Part shown: positions 33,243 to 42,407 of the stretch, in pieces
Numbering within the stretch: position 1 is the stretch's first letter
Layout: the number at the start of each line of letters is the position of its first letter
DNA from: Anaerolineales bacterium
Lineage (GTDB): Bacteria > Chloroflexota > Anaerolineae > Anaerolineales > Villigracilaceae
DNA length: 64,000 nt
Assembly (NCBI GenBank): GCA_030680795.1
Contig: JAUXUL010000010.1
Coordinates: 124,001-188,000 of the forward strand
Reading direction: 5' to 3'
Position numbers and translations under genes: made by a program
The notes under the pieces: generated by a model
The model's database searches: none
The model's input: the letters and a program-made list of their open reading frames with translations, nothing else
Told to the model about the DNA's origin: nothing

Positions 33243-33701
33243 ATGGAAATCCTTGGCATTGGCATGTCTGAACTTATATTCATTGTGATCATTGCGTTGA
33301 TCGTACTTGGCCCGAAAGATATGCAAAAAGCGGGCAGGACCCTTGGCAGGTTCCTTCGCAATATTGTTACCTCAGACGGCTGGAAGATGTTTCAACAAAC
33401 TTCACGCGAACTGCGAACCCTGCCAAACAAATTGATGCGTGAAGCAAATGACGAATTGAATCAGATCGGCAATCAGGTCGGGAAGGAGATCAACAGCGCC
33501 TCAGACTCGACCCTTCGACACGGTGAGCGAGAGACGAACCGTCAGGACAACGCCTCGCAGAGAGTTCAAACCCCTAATATGCCTCCACGCTCCCAGCCTT
33601 TTCCTGCCGCCTCCACACCAGCAAAACCAGCTGAAATTATGGCATCCTCCTCCGGCACTGAACAAAAAGAAAACGAAAGCGACCAGCAGAAAGATGCGTA
33701 A
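33243..33701 (+). CDS. tatB: Sec-independent translocase protein TatB-like (TatA/B family)
   Basis: A 152-residue protein. The short N-terminal membrane helix has the TatB-type start MEILGIGMSELIFIVIIALIVLGPKDM, broken here by the family's GP hinge, followed by an amphipathic helix (about 28-45) and a long hydrophilic tail. Adjacent tatC confirms the assignment to twin-arginine export. The tail (about residues 90-102, TLRHGERETNRQ) is encoded by a dispersed repeat also found at 47.65 kb in non-coding DNA. The stop overlaps the tatC start by eight bases. Confidence 0.88.
   Translation: MEILGIGMSELIFIVIIALIVLGPKDMQKAGRTLGRFLRNIVTSDGWKMFQQTSRELRTLPNKLMREANDELNQIGNQVGKEINSASDSTLRHGERETNRQDNASQRVQTPNMPPRSQPFPAASTPAKPAEIMASSSGTEQKENESDQQKDA
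33511..33548. repeat. Dispersed repeat copy inside the tatB tail
   Basis: CCCTTCGACACGGTGAGCGA is followed by GAGACGAACCGTCAG. The same words, with few changes, occur in inverse orientation at 47645-47682 outside any gene. In tatB the copy is read in frame without breaking the gene. Confidence 0.65.
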
Positions 33702-34647
33702 ATTTTTTCAGGGCTTGTGGCGGGGCGTCATTGCCGTTTTCCGCTTTATCTTCAACGTCATTGCCTTTCCCTTCCGCCTTGCCTTTGGTATTCTCGCGTT
33801 CCCCTTTCGGAAGATCCACCAATTTCACAAATTCCTGAATACCGAACCCGATGAACGACCCATCACAGAAGTATTCATTGACCTGACCACAAATAAAGAT
33901 ACGCGCCAGATGCTGTGGGATCAAATTGAAGCATTGCGCATGCACATCCTGCGCGCAGTGATTGCGCTGACGATCACAGTCATTGCTTCACTCTGGATTG
34001 CGCAGGACCTACTGGAGTTTCTCGCCATCCCTGTGGATGGGTTGGAAAAACTGCAAGCCATTCAAGTGACAGAGGAGATCGGCGTATTTATGCGCGTGGC
34101 CATGTATGCGGGCATCGCGGCGGCATTTCCTTACATTGCATTTGAAGTTTGGCTTTTTGCTGCGCCCGGCTTGAAACCGCGCGAAAAAAAGATGGGGCTG
34201 GTGGGCATCCCGTTTGCCACCCTGCTATTTTTAACCGGCATGGCATTTACATACTTTATCCTGATTCCGGCCGCGCTTCCATTTCTTGGGAGTTTTACAA
34301 AGATTGCTCAGTTCTGGGCGGCGAGTGAATATTTTGCATTTGTCACAGGCTTGATGTTTTGGATCGGCATATTCTTTGAATTTCCACTGGTCATCTATGT
34401 CTTATCGTCCATGGGACTGGTGAAACCCGCCATCCTTGCTCAACAGTGGCGGATGGCAATCGTCATCATTGCCATCGTTGCCGCGGCCGTCACACCCACC
34501 ATTGATCCGGTCAACATGGGGTTGGTCATGCTTCCCATGATTTTGTTATACTTTATCAGCATCGGTCTGAGCTACATCGCCGACGCCGGGCGAAAGCAGA
34601 AAATTGCCCAAGAGGAGGCAAATGTCAATGTTGAGTCAGCAGGCTAA
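33694..34647 (+). CDS. tatC: Sec-independent translocase protein TatC with N-terminal extension
   Basis: A 317-residue six-helix membrane protein, the core receptor for twin-arginine signal peptides. The conserved N-terminal region is normally within ten residues of the start; here the equivalent (QIEALRMHILRAVIAL, with the Glu/Arg pair) begins at about residue 80. The preceding 65 residues are basic and aromatic-hydrophobic (FRFIFNVIAFPFRLAFGILAF) and may form an extra amphipathic hairpin. Later landmarks are AAPGLKPREKK, which corresponds to the loop before helix 3, and FEFPLVIYVLSSMG. The ATG at 33694 overlaps tatB by eight bases, fixing the start. Confidence 0.9.
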   Translation: MRKFFQGLWRGVIAVFRFIFNVIAFPFRLAFGILAFPFRKIHQFHKFLNTEPDERPITEVFIDLTTNKDTRQMLWDQIEALRMHILRAVIALTITVIASLWIAQDLLEFLAIPVDGLEKLQAIQVTEEIGVFMRVAMYAGIAAAFPYIAFEVWLFAAPGLKPREKKMGLVGIPFATLLFLTGMAFTYFILIPAALPFLGSFTKIAQFWAASEYFAFVTGLMFWIGIFFEFPLVIYVLSSMGLVKPAILAQQWRMAIVIIAIVAAAVTPTIDPVNMGLVMLPMILLYFISIGLSYIADAGRKQKIAQEEANVNVESAG

Positions 34648-34686
34648 GGTCCCGCGCGTGGCGGTTGATTTATTCGAGGAGAGAAA

Positions 34687-37218
34687 ATGAACAGGTTATC
34701 ATTATTACCCACAGGGCGCCGCTATCTCATCGCGGCCATCGTGCTTGCCCTGGTTGGGCAGGGGTGTACATTATCATTATTTGACTTTCCAATCAACAGC
34801 GGCAGCCCGACACCGACCCCGGGGATTACGATTCCTTCCCCAACACCGCAGCCTATGGCGCAGACCACTTTCATCGTAACCCTGCCCGAACCCCTTCAGC
34901 CAAACGAAACCCTTACGATCGCAGTGATGGATGAAGTAACCGGACTTTCTTTGAATGCCACACAATACCCAATGAGCGCGCGCGATTCGCTCACCTACAC
35001 AGCGGTATTGCCTCTGACTTATAACTCGGTTGTCAAATATCGATATATCCGCCGCGGCGACTCGCAGGTGATCGAAGATACAAGTCTCGGCACAGTCATC
35101 CGCTATCGTTTGCATTTTGTAACGGCGCCCGCTGAAGTACAGGATATCATTGCAGATTGGGGAGACAAATCCTACGCGCGCCCGACTGGTACGATTCTGG
35201 GACAGGTATTCAATTCCGATACTGGCTCGCCCCTGCCAAACCTACTGGTGACTGCCGGCGGAGTTCATAATTTATCCGATTCTTTGGGACGCTTCGAATT
35301 GAGCGGCCTGCCGGTCGGCACTCAGCAAATGGTCGCATACAGTCTCGATGGAATGTATCTACCCTTTCAGCAGGGTGCAACTGTGGCTGACGGCAAGACC
35401 ACCATCGTTGACCTGCGCGTAAAACCGGTCCAACTTGTAAATGTCACCTTCAATGTTATAGTTCCCGCCTCCACTGTGCCCGGCGTGCCTGTGCGTATTG
35501 CAGGAAATATTTTGCAACTCGGCAACACATTTGCAGACCTGCTTGGCGGCGTAAGCACAAACACAGACCGAATGCCCGTTATGAATTTACAACCAGACGG
35601 GCGATATGAAATCACACTCGGTTTACCAGTCGGTGCCCATATTCAATATAAATACACCCTGGGCGACGGCTTCTGGAATGCTGAGCACAAAACCGACGGG
35701 CAATGGAACCTGCGGGAGTTCAGCGTCCCATCCCAGGATATGACCCTTGAAGACAGCGTGGCCGCCTGGTCGGCTGGTGATTCAGCCCCCATCCTTTTTG
35801 AAGTAACGGTCCCATTTGTCACACCGCCCGGTGACATTATTTATATTCAATTTAATATTTTCGGCTGGATGGAGCCCATCCCCATGTGGCCGCTCGGCAA
35901 TAACCGCTGGGCCTATAAACTATACGGGCCATTGAACGTGCTTGGCTCGTTTTCGTACCGCTATTGTCGCAATGGACAATGTGGCAGCGCGGACGATGAG
36001 CAGACAATCGGCTCATCACCAAGCGGACGACAGGCGCTTACCAGCATCCTGGGGCAGGATATTAGAGACGTCGTTGGCACATGGAAATGGTTCGAAAACC
36101 CGGAGCCGACTACGCTGGTAGGAGCAGCCATTACGCCGCGCGCTGACAGTTTTGTTGCAGGCATTGAATACCAATCCACCTATCGGCCAAACTGGTCATA
36201 TTACGCGCCGCAGGCCTTTGCAAACACACAAGCGTTGGGCTCCAACTTGGCTGTTCTCACCCCAAGCTGGACATATACCAACATCTCCCCCCTGCGCTTC
36301 ACAACTGTGCCCGGTCAAGACCCAATGTGGATCGACTCTGCCATTATGATCTCGCAAGCGCGCGCATTGGGACTTAACGTAGCCCTCTTCCCGACGGCCA
36401 CCTTCCCGGCCTCATCGGATACTTCCACCTCGCTCAGTACAAGCTTTTGGCTGGGTGCGCCACGAGACGCAGGATGGTGGCAGACGTGGTTTACCCGCTA
36501 CCGGGCATTCGCGGTCAATTATGCAGACCTCGCCTCCCAAACAGGCTCACAGACTCTCATACTCGGCGGTGACTGGGTTACGCCCGCACTGCCCGGTGCA
36601 ACTTTACCGGACGGCAACCCATCCGACACGCCGGCAGATGTGGAGACGCAATGGAAGGCCATCATTGCAGATGTGCGCGCGCATTTCAAGGGGCAGATAT
36701 TCTGGGCAATGCCATACACCCAGTCCAGCATAACAACGCCGCTGAATTTCCTGCAGGATGTGGACGGGATTTACCTGTTGTGGTCTGCGCCGCTTACCAC
36801 AAGTCAAAGTGCTACAAAAGCGGACTACGCGAACGAAGCCGGGCGGCTGCTGGATAATGAAGTTGCGCCGCTTGTCTCGTTGTTGAACAAGCCCCTCATC
36901 CTAGCCATTGCGTATCCTTCTGCATCAGGCGCAGCCGGCGGGTGTATTGCAAATCAGGCGGGCGGATGTTTTGATCTGTCCGCCTTATCCAGGCCCAATG
37001 CAGATATCAGTTCCGTCAATTTGGATCTGCAAACCCAGGCGGATGTGTACGAAGCCATGCTGACTGCGGTCAATGCCCGCTCATGGATTTCAGGCTTTGT
37101 CAGCCGCGGGTATTATCTGCCAGCGGCCTTGCAGGACAAATCCACATCCATTCACAGCAAACCCGCCGCAGATATTTTATGGTACTGGTATCCGCGTTTG
37201 ACAGGTGTAATAAAGTAG
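34687..37218 (+). CDS. Large exported lipoprotein-like protein with starch-binding-type domains and a C-terminal TIM-barrel-like domain
   Basis: An 843-residue secreted protein. The signal ends in a weak lipobox (LVGQGC) and is followed by a Pro/Thr linker (SPTPTPGITIPSPTPQP). Then come, by pattern, a CBM20-like beta domain (about 58-160), a carboxypeptidase-regulatory-like domain (about 168-245, GTILGQVFNSDTGSPLPN), and two more CBM20-like domains (about 250-350 and 365-460). The C-terminal 370 residues, with LGLNVALFPTATFP, TLILGGDW and GQIFWAMPYTQ, look like a glycoside-hydrolase-type barrel (GH113-like style). Catalytic acids cannot be assigned with confidence. A role in binding or cutting extracellular polysaccharide is inferred. 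Confidence 0.65.
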   Translation: MNRLSLLPTGRRYLIAAIVLALVGQGCTLSLFDFPINSGSPTPTPGITIPSPTPQPMAQTTFIVTLPEPLQPNETLTIAVMDEVTGLSLNATQYPMSARDSLTYTAVLPLTYNSVVKYRYIRRGDSQVIEDTSLGTVIRYRLHFVTAPAEVQDIIADWGDKSYARPTGTILGQVFNSDTGSPLPNLLVTAGGVHNLSDSLGRFELSGLPVGTQQMVAYSLDGMYLPFQQGATVADGKTTIVDLRVKPVQLVNVTFNVIVPASTVPGVPVRIAGNILQLGNTFADLLGGVSTNTDRMPVMNLQPDGRYEITLGLPVGAHIQYKYTLGDGFWNAEHKTDGQWNLREFSVPSQDMTLEDSVAAWSAGDSAPILFEVTVPFVTPPGDIIYIQFNIFGWMEPIPMWPLGNNRWAYKLYGPLNVLGSFSYRYCRNGQCGSADDEQTIGSSPSGRQALTSILGQDIRDVVGTWKWFENPEPTTLVGAAITPRADSFVAGIEYQSTYRPNWSYYAPQAFANTQALGSNLAVLTPSWTYTNISPLRFTTVPGQDPMWIDSAIMISQARALGLNVALFPTATFPASSDTSTSLSTSFWLGAPRDAGWWQTWFTRYRAFAVNYADLASQTGSQTLILGGDWVTPALPGATLPDGNPSDTPADVETQWKAIIADVRAHFKGQIFWAMPYTQSSITTPLNFLQDVDGIYLLWSAPLTTSQSATKADYANEAGRLLDNEVAPLVSLLNKPLILAIAYPSASGAAGGCIANQAGGCFDLSALSRPNADISSVNLDLQTQADVYEAMLTAVNARSWISGFVSRGYYLPAALQDKSTSIHSKPAADILWYWYPRLTGVIK

Positions 37219-37299
37219 AAAAGGAAGAGGAAAGAAGCGCAGTAGCGCAGGATCTCATCTTGCGCTGCTGCTCTATAAATTAATTTCTTTGGAGGAGCA

Positions 37300-39876
37300 A
37301 TGAAAAAAGCAGGCCAGATCGTTGGTCGGATTCTGATCGGTGTCATTATTCTTGCATTACTTGCAGGCGCGGGAGGTTTTTACTATTTCAAAAGCCACCT
37401 GCCAAACAACGTGGCAAAAGAATCGTTTCCACAGATTGACGGTGAAATTAAGATAGATGGCCTCGACGCCGCAGTGGACATCTATCGCGACAGCATGGGC
37501 ATCCCGCACATCTACGCCTCCACATCCCACGACTTATTTTTCGCGCAGGGCTATGTCCATGCGCAAGATCGTTTCTGGCAAATGGATTCGTGGCGTCATA
37601 TCGGTTTGGGTGAACTCTCGAAAATGTTCGGGAGCGGGCAAGTGGAAACCGACTCATTCCTGCGCACCCTCGGCTGGAGGCAAACCGCCGAAGCAGAATG
37701 GGAACAACTAAGCCCACAATCAATAGCTATTTTGCAAGCATACACCGAAGGCGTGAACGCTTATCTCAAAGATCATGCTGACACTGCTCTCAGCCTCGAG
37801 TATGCCGTGCTCGGATTGCTCAGTCCGGATTACGTCATCGAAGCATGGACCCCCATCCACTCGCTGACCTGGGGCAAAGCCATGGCCTGGGATTTGCGCG
37901 GCAACATGGGCGAAGAGATCGAACGCGCCGTTCTGCTCAAAACATTTACGCCTGAACAAATAGATGAGTTGTTCCCGCCTTACCCATCCGATCATCCTGT
38001 TATCGTCAACAAAATGGGTGACAGTACGACACAAGCCGCAGGTCAATCATCAAACGCTTTACCAGATTATCAGCCATTCACAGATGACCTTGAACAAACC
38101 GCTGAAAACATCGCCCTGCTCGATCCCCTGCTCGGTAAACTCAGTGACGGCATCGGTTCGAACTCGTGGGTGGTCTCCGGCAAGTTGACATATACGGGGT
38201 TGCCTTTGCTCGCGAACGATCCACATCTCTCCATTCAAATGCCTTCCATCTGGTATCAGGTTGGTCTGCACTGCGTTGAAAAAACCACTGACTGTCCCTT
38301 TGAAGTTGCAGGCTTTTCATTTGCAGGCGTACCCGGTGTCATCATCGGGCACAACGACAAGATTGCCTGGGGAATGACCAATACCGGTCCTGATGTAATG
38401 GATCTCTACATTGAAAAGATTAATCCTGAGAATCCCAATCAATATGAAGTCAATGGCCAATGGGTGGATTTTGTCACTCGGGAAGAAACAATTTCGGTCG
38501 TCGGCGGCGAAGCGGTCAACCTCACGGTCCGCAGCAGCCGCCATGGCCCGGTCATCTCCGATGCGTATGGCCCGCTCAAAGATCGGGGCGATCCCAAAGA
38601 TACTGAATTCGAAGCCTTCAAAGATCGCGCAGGCGTTGAACTGCCTGAACAATATGTTATCGCGCTGGCATGGACTGCGCTGACTCCATCCTCTCCGTTC
38701 GAAGCCATCTGGGGATTCGACAAAGCGCAAAATTGGGATGAGTTCCGCGAAGCCGCAAGCACCTTTCATGTGCCGGCCCAGAACCTGGTCTATGCCGATG
38801 TGGATGGCAACATTGGCTATCAAATGCCCGGACAAGTGCCCATTCGCGCCAACGGCGATGGCCGCTATCCCGTCCCCGGCTGGACAGATGAATACGAGTG
38901 GACAGGCTTCATTCCCTTCGAGGAGCAGCCTTACACTTTCAACCCCGCCGAGGGTTATATCGCAGCCGCCAACAACCAGGTGGCGCCGAGTGATTATCCA
39001 TACCTCATCACGGTTGATTGGGAATACGGCTTCCGTGCAAACCGTATTGTGCAAATGATTGAAGAAGTACCCGGCAAAATTGACATCGCCTATATTCAAA
39101 AAATGCAAGGCGACGCGTTCGATGCCAGCGCGGCTGTGCTCGTCCCCGTTTTATTGCAGACGAAGATCACTGATTCACACCTGACCGAGGTGCGGTCTCT
39201 GTTGTTTGATGAATGGGATTTTCAAGCGACGGCTGATTCCGCTCCTGCCGCCTTGTACGCCTCGTTCTGGACTCACTTGCTGGCCGATACTTTCAACGAT
39301 GACCTGCCCGAAAGATATTGGCCCGAAGGCGGCGACCAATATTTCGAGGTAATTCGTAATATCGTCAATGATAACAATAGCGCCTGGTGGGATGACAAAT
39401 CCACAACAGACAAAGTGGAAACCCGCGACGACATCTTCGCCAAAGCGTTCGCCGAGGCTGTAACCGAAATGGAAAAAACACTCGGTAAAGATCCCACGAA
39501 ATGGGAATGGGGCGACCTGCACACGGCCACCTTCCGCAATGGAACCTTGGGCGAATCGGGCGTATTTCTGATCGAAGACTTGTTCAACCGAGGGCCTTTC
39601 CCCACAGGCGGCGGAAAATCCATCGTCAATGCAACGAGCTGGTCTACGATTGATAGCTATCAAGTCACGGATGTCCCATCGATGCGCCAAATTGTGGATT
39701 TGGGCAACCTGAACAACTCCCTCACCGTCCACACCACAGGACAATCAGGCCACGCATATCACAAGCATTATGATGACATGGCTTCCATGTGGGCAAGCAT
39801 TCAATATTACCCCATGTGGTGGGAACAGGATTCCATTGTCAAGGACGCGGAAGGGTATTTGCAGTTAGTACCGTAA
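37300..39876 (+). CDS. Penicillin acylase family protein (Ntn hydrolase, S45)
   Basis: An 858-residue precursor with an N-terminal membrane segment (IGVIILALLAGAGGFYYF). The alpha-chain part starts IYRDSMGIPHIYA, then FFAQGYVHAQDRFWQMD. The nucleophile Ser is expected at residue 287 in GIGSNSWVVSG, where autocleavage would create the beta chain; LLANDPHLSIQMPSIWYQ and GVPGVIIGHNDKIAWGMTN follow as in the family. Members hydrolyse amides such as penicillins or acyl-homoserine lactones (quorum quenching); the natural substrate here is not known. The enzyme is probably on the outer face of the membrane. GGAGGAG precedes ATG. Confidence 0.9.
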   Translation: MKKAGQIVGRILIGVIILALLAGAGGFYYFKSHLPNNVAKESFPQIDGEIKIDGLDAAVDIYRDSMGIPHIYASTSHDLFFAQGYVHAQDRFWQMDSWRHIGLGELSKMFGSGQVETDSFLRTLGWRQTAEAEWEQLSPQSIAILQAYTEGVNAYLKDHADTALSLEYAVLGLLSPDYVIEAWTPIHSLTWGKAMAWDLRGNMGEEIERAVLLKTFTPEQIDELFPPYPSDHPVIVNKMGDSTTQAAGQSSNALPDYQPFTDDLEQTAENIALLDPLLGKLSDGIGSNSWVVSGKLTYTGLPLLANDPHLSIQMPSIWYQVGLHCVEKTTDCPFEVAGFSFAGVPGVIIGHNDKIAWGMTNTGPDVMDLYIEKINPENPNQYEVNGQWVDFVTREETISVVGGEAVNLTVRSSRHGPVISDAYGPLKDRGDPKDTEFEAFKDRAGVELPEQYVIALAWTALTPSSPFEAIWGFDKAQNWDEFREAASTFHVPAQNLVYADVDGNIGYQMPGQVPIRANGDGRYPVPGWTDEYEWTGFIPFEEQPYTFNPAEGYIAAANNQVAPSDYPYLITVDWEYGFRANRIVQMIEEVPGKIDIAYIQKMQGDAFDASAAVLVPVLLQTKITDSHLTEVRSLLFDEWDFQATADSAPAALYASFWTHLLADTFNDDLPERYWPEGGDQYFEVIRNIVNDNNSAWWDDKSTTDKVETRDDIFAKAFAEAVTEMEKTLGKDPTKWEWGDLHTATFRNGTLGESGVFLIEDLFNRGPFPTGGGKSIVNATSWSTIDSYQVTDVPSMRQIVDLGNLNNSLTVHTTGQSGHAYHKHYDDMASMWASIQYYPMWWEQDSIVKDAEGYLQLVP

Positions 39877-39914
39877 TAAAAAAACGTATAAACCCTGCAC
39901 GATCCTAGGTAATG

Positions 39915-39952
39915 AAAGACTCCTGATGGTTTAGAAACCATCAGGAGTCTTT
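39915..39952. terminator. Bidirectional terminator, 18-bp perfect stem
   Basis: AAAGACTCCTGATGGTTT and its exact complement enclose a two-base loop, followed by TTGTTTTTG. It lies between convergent acylase and DedA genes. Confidence 0.9.
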
Positions 39953-40003
39953 TGTTTTTGTCGCCATCCATCCCCCACAAGAACGCCGAGGTAATCTACC
40001 TGA

Positions 40004-40636
40004 TTACTTCTCTGCGCGGCGAGCCTTCCACCATTCGAAGACCATCGGAAGGATCGAAAGCAAAATAATCACAATGATCACATACTCAAAATTATTTCGC
40101 ATGAAAGGAATATTGCCGAAGAAATATCCGGAAAAGGTAAAGAGCGCCACCCACGTAATGCCACTAACAAAGTTGTACGTAATGAAATAACCGTAGGTCA
40201 TCTTGCCAATCCCCGCCACAAACGGCGCGAACGTGCGCACGATCGGAACAAAGCGCGCCAGGAAGATGGCCTTGCCGCCATGCTTTTCAAAGAAGGCATG
40301 GGTCTTGTCGAAATATTCCTTCTTGATCCATTTGATGTTGTAGGCGCGTTCCCCCAGATAGTGACCAATGGAGTAGTTGACTGTATCACCGAGAATGGCC
40401 GCGATCATCAACAACCCCGCGAGATACCAGACATTCAATGAACCCAGCGCCGCGAATGTGCCTGCCGCAAATAACAACGAATCGCCGGGTAGGAACGGCA
40501 TGATCACCAAGCCCGTCTCAACAAAAATCACTGCGAACAAAATACCGTAGGTCCATGTGCCGTATTGACTGATGACGGTATCCAAATACTCATCCAAATG
40601 CAGGAACAGATCAACCAAAAAAGATACAACTTCCAT
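40004..40636 (-). CDS. DedA-family membrane protein
   Basis: A 210-residue protein of the DedA/SNARE-associated (VTT) family, with hydrophobic segments at about 30-60, 68-90, 140-165 and 175-200. The family motifs are VIMPFLPGDSLLFAAGTFAA, the glycine in GDTVNYSIGHYLGE, and FLARFVPIVRTFAPFVAGIGKM with the conserved Arg residues. DedA proteins are undecaprenyl-phosphate or phospholipid flippase-type transporters needed for envelope integrity. AAAGAGAG precedes the ATG. A long palindrome lies upstream. Confidence 0.9.
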   Translation of the reverse strand: MEVVSFLVDLFLHLDEYLDTVISQYGTWTYGILFAVIFVETGLVIMPFLPGDSLLFAAGTFAALGSLNVWYLAGLLMIAAILGDTVNYSIGHYLGERAYNIKWIKKEYFDKTHAFFEKHGGKAIFLARFVPIVRTFAPFVAGIGKMTYGYFITYNFVSGITWVALFTFSGYFFGNIPFMRNNFEYVIIVIILLSILPMVFEWWKARRAEK

Positions 40637-40664
40637 GTTTTATGAACTCTCTTTCAGAATTTGT

Positions 40665-40716
40665 AAGTGACAGTCACCTTTACCCACAGGGTGCTACGCA
40701 AAGGTGACTGTCACTT
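40665..40716. repeat. Perfect 17-bp inverted repeat (AAGTGACAGTCACC type)
   Basis: Arms AAGTGACAGTCACCTTT (40665-40681) and its exact complement (40700-40716) flank an 18-base loop, then TTTTATTTC. It can act as the terminator of the minus-strand gene upstream, but the internal symmetry (GTGACTGTCAC) and length suggest a mobile palindromic repeat. Confidence 0.7.
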
Positions 40717-40742
40717 TTTATTTCTTATCCAACGGGCGGGGA

Positions 40743-41021
40743 TTATACACCGCTTTCATTTTTCGTCTCGATGCGGCTTAACCAATCACCAACTGCTAAA
40801 ACTAAAGCGCTTCCGATCACGCCCATGCCCATATCCAGTGCGCCGAACATAAACAAATTCCAGCCGAGCCACATACCGACTAACTGCCCCAACGAGAAAC
40901 CGAGCACGCTCAAACCAATATATAAAAACAGGTGCCATCCGCCTCCGCCGCGCAGGAGATGGAACAACACGCCGCAAAGCAATGCGATCAACAAAGCAAA
41001 GAGAAGAGCGGGAATGGTCAT
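40743..41021 (-). CDS. Small membrane protein of unknown function
   Basis: A 92-residue protein with three hydrophobic stretches (residues about 1-20, 30-52, 55-80) and a Gly-rich turn (RGGGG). No family is recognised. The start at 41021 (MTIPALLF) is chosen because hydrophobic sequence begins there; the longer frame adds a hydrophilic, repeat-like head. No Shine-Dalgarno is visible. It lies between mnmA and dedA on the same strand. Confidence 0.55.
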   Translation of the reverse strand: MTIPALLFALLIALLCGVLFHLLRGGGGWHLFLYIGLSVLGFSLGQLVGMWLGWNLFMFGALDMGMGVIGSALVLAVGDWLSRIETKNESGV

Positions 41022-41129
41022 AGATAGAATGAATGATGAAGGATGAGCGCTTCGATTGAAATTCGCGTCGTAATCCACATAATATTTTGCATGTCTGGCT
41101 ACTATCCTATTCTGGCTACGCGCAAGGCT

Positions 41130-42224
41130 TTACTGGATGATGATTCCGCCGCCGAGCATCACCTCGCCTTGATAGAACACGGCCGCCTGGCCTGCCGTCA
41201 CATCCCGAACAGGCGCATCAAACTTAACTGCGGCCTGCTCCCCTTCCATAGGGCTGACCAGCGCCTCGACCTCTTTCGCCGTATAGCGTATCTTCACTTG
41301 CGCACGGAACGGTTCACGCGGCGTTTCGCCAGAAGTCCAATTGACATCACGTGCGGTTAATTCTGTAAAGCCAAGTTCTTCCAATGTGCCAACTATCAGC
41401 GTATTGCGCCTGCCCCGAGCATCGTCGAAGGGTGATACATGTTTCGTAATAACAAATAAAGGCACAGGCGACGCGACATTCAATCCCTTACGCTGACCGA
41501 TGGTGTAGTTCGCCAGTCCATTATGCTGACCGATTGACTTGCCAGCGGTGGTCACAATTTCGCCGGGCTTCAACATTTCAGGCGCATTGCGCTGGAGGAA
41601 ATTACGATAATCATCGCCGGCGAGAAAACACAAATCCTGGGAATCTGCCCTCGCAGCAGTCGGCAGGCCGAAGTCAGCGGCGAGGCGCCGTATTTCGGGC
41701 TTGGGAAATTCACCCACAGGAAAAAGCGCATGAGCGAGCTGATCCTGATTCAAGACATGCAGAACATAAGACTGATCCTTGAAATGATCCACAGCACGCA
41801 AAAGTTCGTGTCGTCCGTCGTCCGTCATCCGTCGTCTAACATAATGTCCTGTCGCCATAAACTCTGCACCGAGAGCAAGCGCGTGATTCAATAGAAAGGT
41901 CCAGCGGATCTGACGATTGCAAATCAAACACGGGTTTGGCGTTTCGCCGCGCGCGTATCCATCCAGAAAATATTGCACAACCGTTTCTTTGAAAACTTCC
42001 TTCGCGTCAATCACATAAAACGGAATATCAAGTATGCCCGCCACGCGCCGCGCCTGCGCCATCGCATCGGGCGTGCAACAACGGTTGGATTCTTCTTTGC
42101 CGGGTTCAGACCATAAGCGTAACATCATACCGGTAACATCATAGCCCTGCTGTTTAAGCAGAGCCGCGGCTACAGAGGAATCCACGCCGCCTGACATGGC
42201 GACCACTACTTTTTGCTTACTCAT
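41130..42224 (-). CDS. mnmA: tRNA-specific 2-thiouridylase MnmA
   Basis: A 364-residue cytosolic enzyme that thiolates U34 of tRNAs for Lys, Glu and Gln. The PP-loop is AMSGGVDSSVAA near the N terminus. The first catalytic Cys is in NPCLICN, and the second in DSQDLCFLAG, the persulfide-forming pair. GHYVRR, then FKDQSYVLHVL match the family. The start at 42224 (MSKQKVVV) is preferred because a TATAAT stands nine bases before it; the longer frame would begin upstream of that promoter. Confidence 0.93.
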   Translation of the reverse strand: MSKQKVVVAMSGGVDSSVAAALLKQQGYDVTGMMLRLWSEPGKEESNRCCTPDAMAQARRVAGILDIPFYVIDAKEVFKETVVQYFLDGYARGETPNPCLICNRQIRWTFLLNHALALGAEFMATGHYVRRRMTDDGRHELLRAVDHFKDQSYVLHVLNQDQLAHALFPVGEFPKPEIRRLAADFGLPTAARADSQDLCFLAGDDYRNFLQRNAPEMLKPGEIVTTAGKSIGQHNGLANYTIGQRKGLNVASPVPLFVITKHVSPFDDARGRRNTLIVGTLEELGFTELTARDVNWTSGETPREPFRAQVKIRYTAKEVEALVSPMEGEQAAVKFDAPVRDVTAGQAAVFYQGEVMLGGGIIIQ

Positions 42225-42233
42225 GATGAGATG

Positions 42234-42239
42234 ATTATA
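42234..42239 (-). promoter_or_regulatory. -10 box (TATAAT) of mnmA, near-leaderless
   Basis: On the minus strand a consensus TATAAT ends nine bases before the ATG at 42224. No Shine-Dalgarno is present in the gap. Confidence 0.55.
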
Positions 42240-42357
42240 ACGCTTGAAATGACAGATAAATGCAATTGTGCGCAAGCAGGTAAACAGGTAGAAAGGTAGA
42301 CAAGTCGAAAAAACAAAACGTCTCCCTTTCGCTCGAACAGGGAGGCATTGTTCAAAC

Positions 42358-42401
42358 GTAGTAACGGCTTTAGTCGTCCGAGTGACTGAAGTCGCTACTA
42401 C
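42358..42401. repeat. Imperfect palindrome (GTAGTAACGGCTTTAGTCG type)
   Basis: GTAGTAACGGCTTTAGTC and GACTGAAGTCGCTACTAC are near inverse complements. It stands directly after the alaS-end relic, between it and mnmA. A hairpin of this kind is a typical dispersed intergenic repeat. Confidence 0.65.
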
Positions 42402-42407
42402 AATTTT

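Noticed and set aside
41805-41842. GTCCGTC-rich tract in mnmA as another in-frame repeat insertion
   Set aside because: The MnmA length and flanking motifs (GHYVRR, then FKDQSYVL) are normal, so no extra residues are evident.
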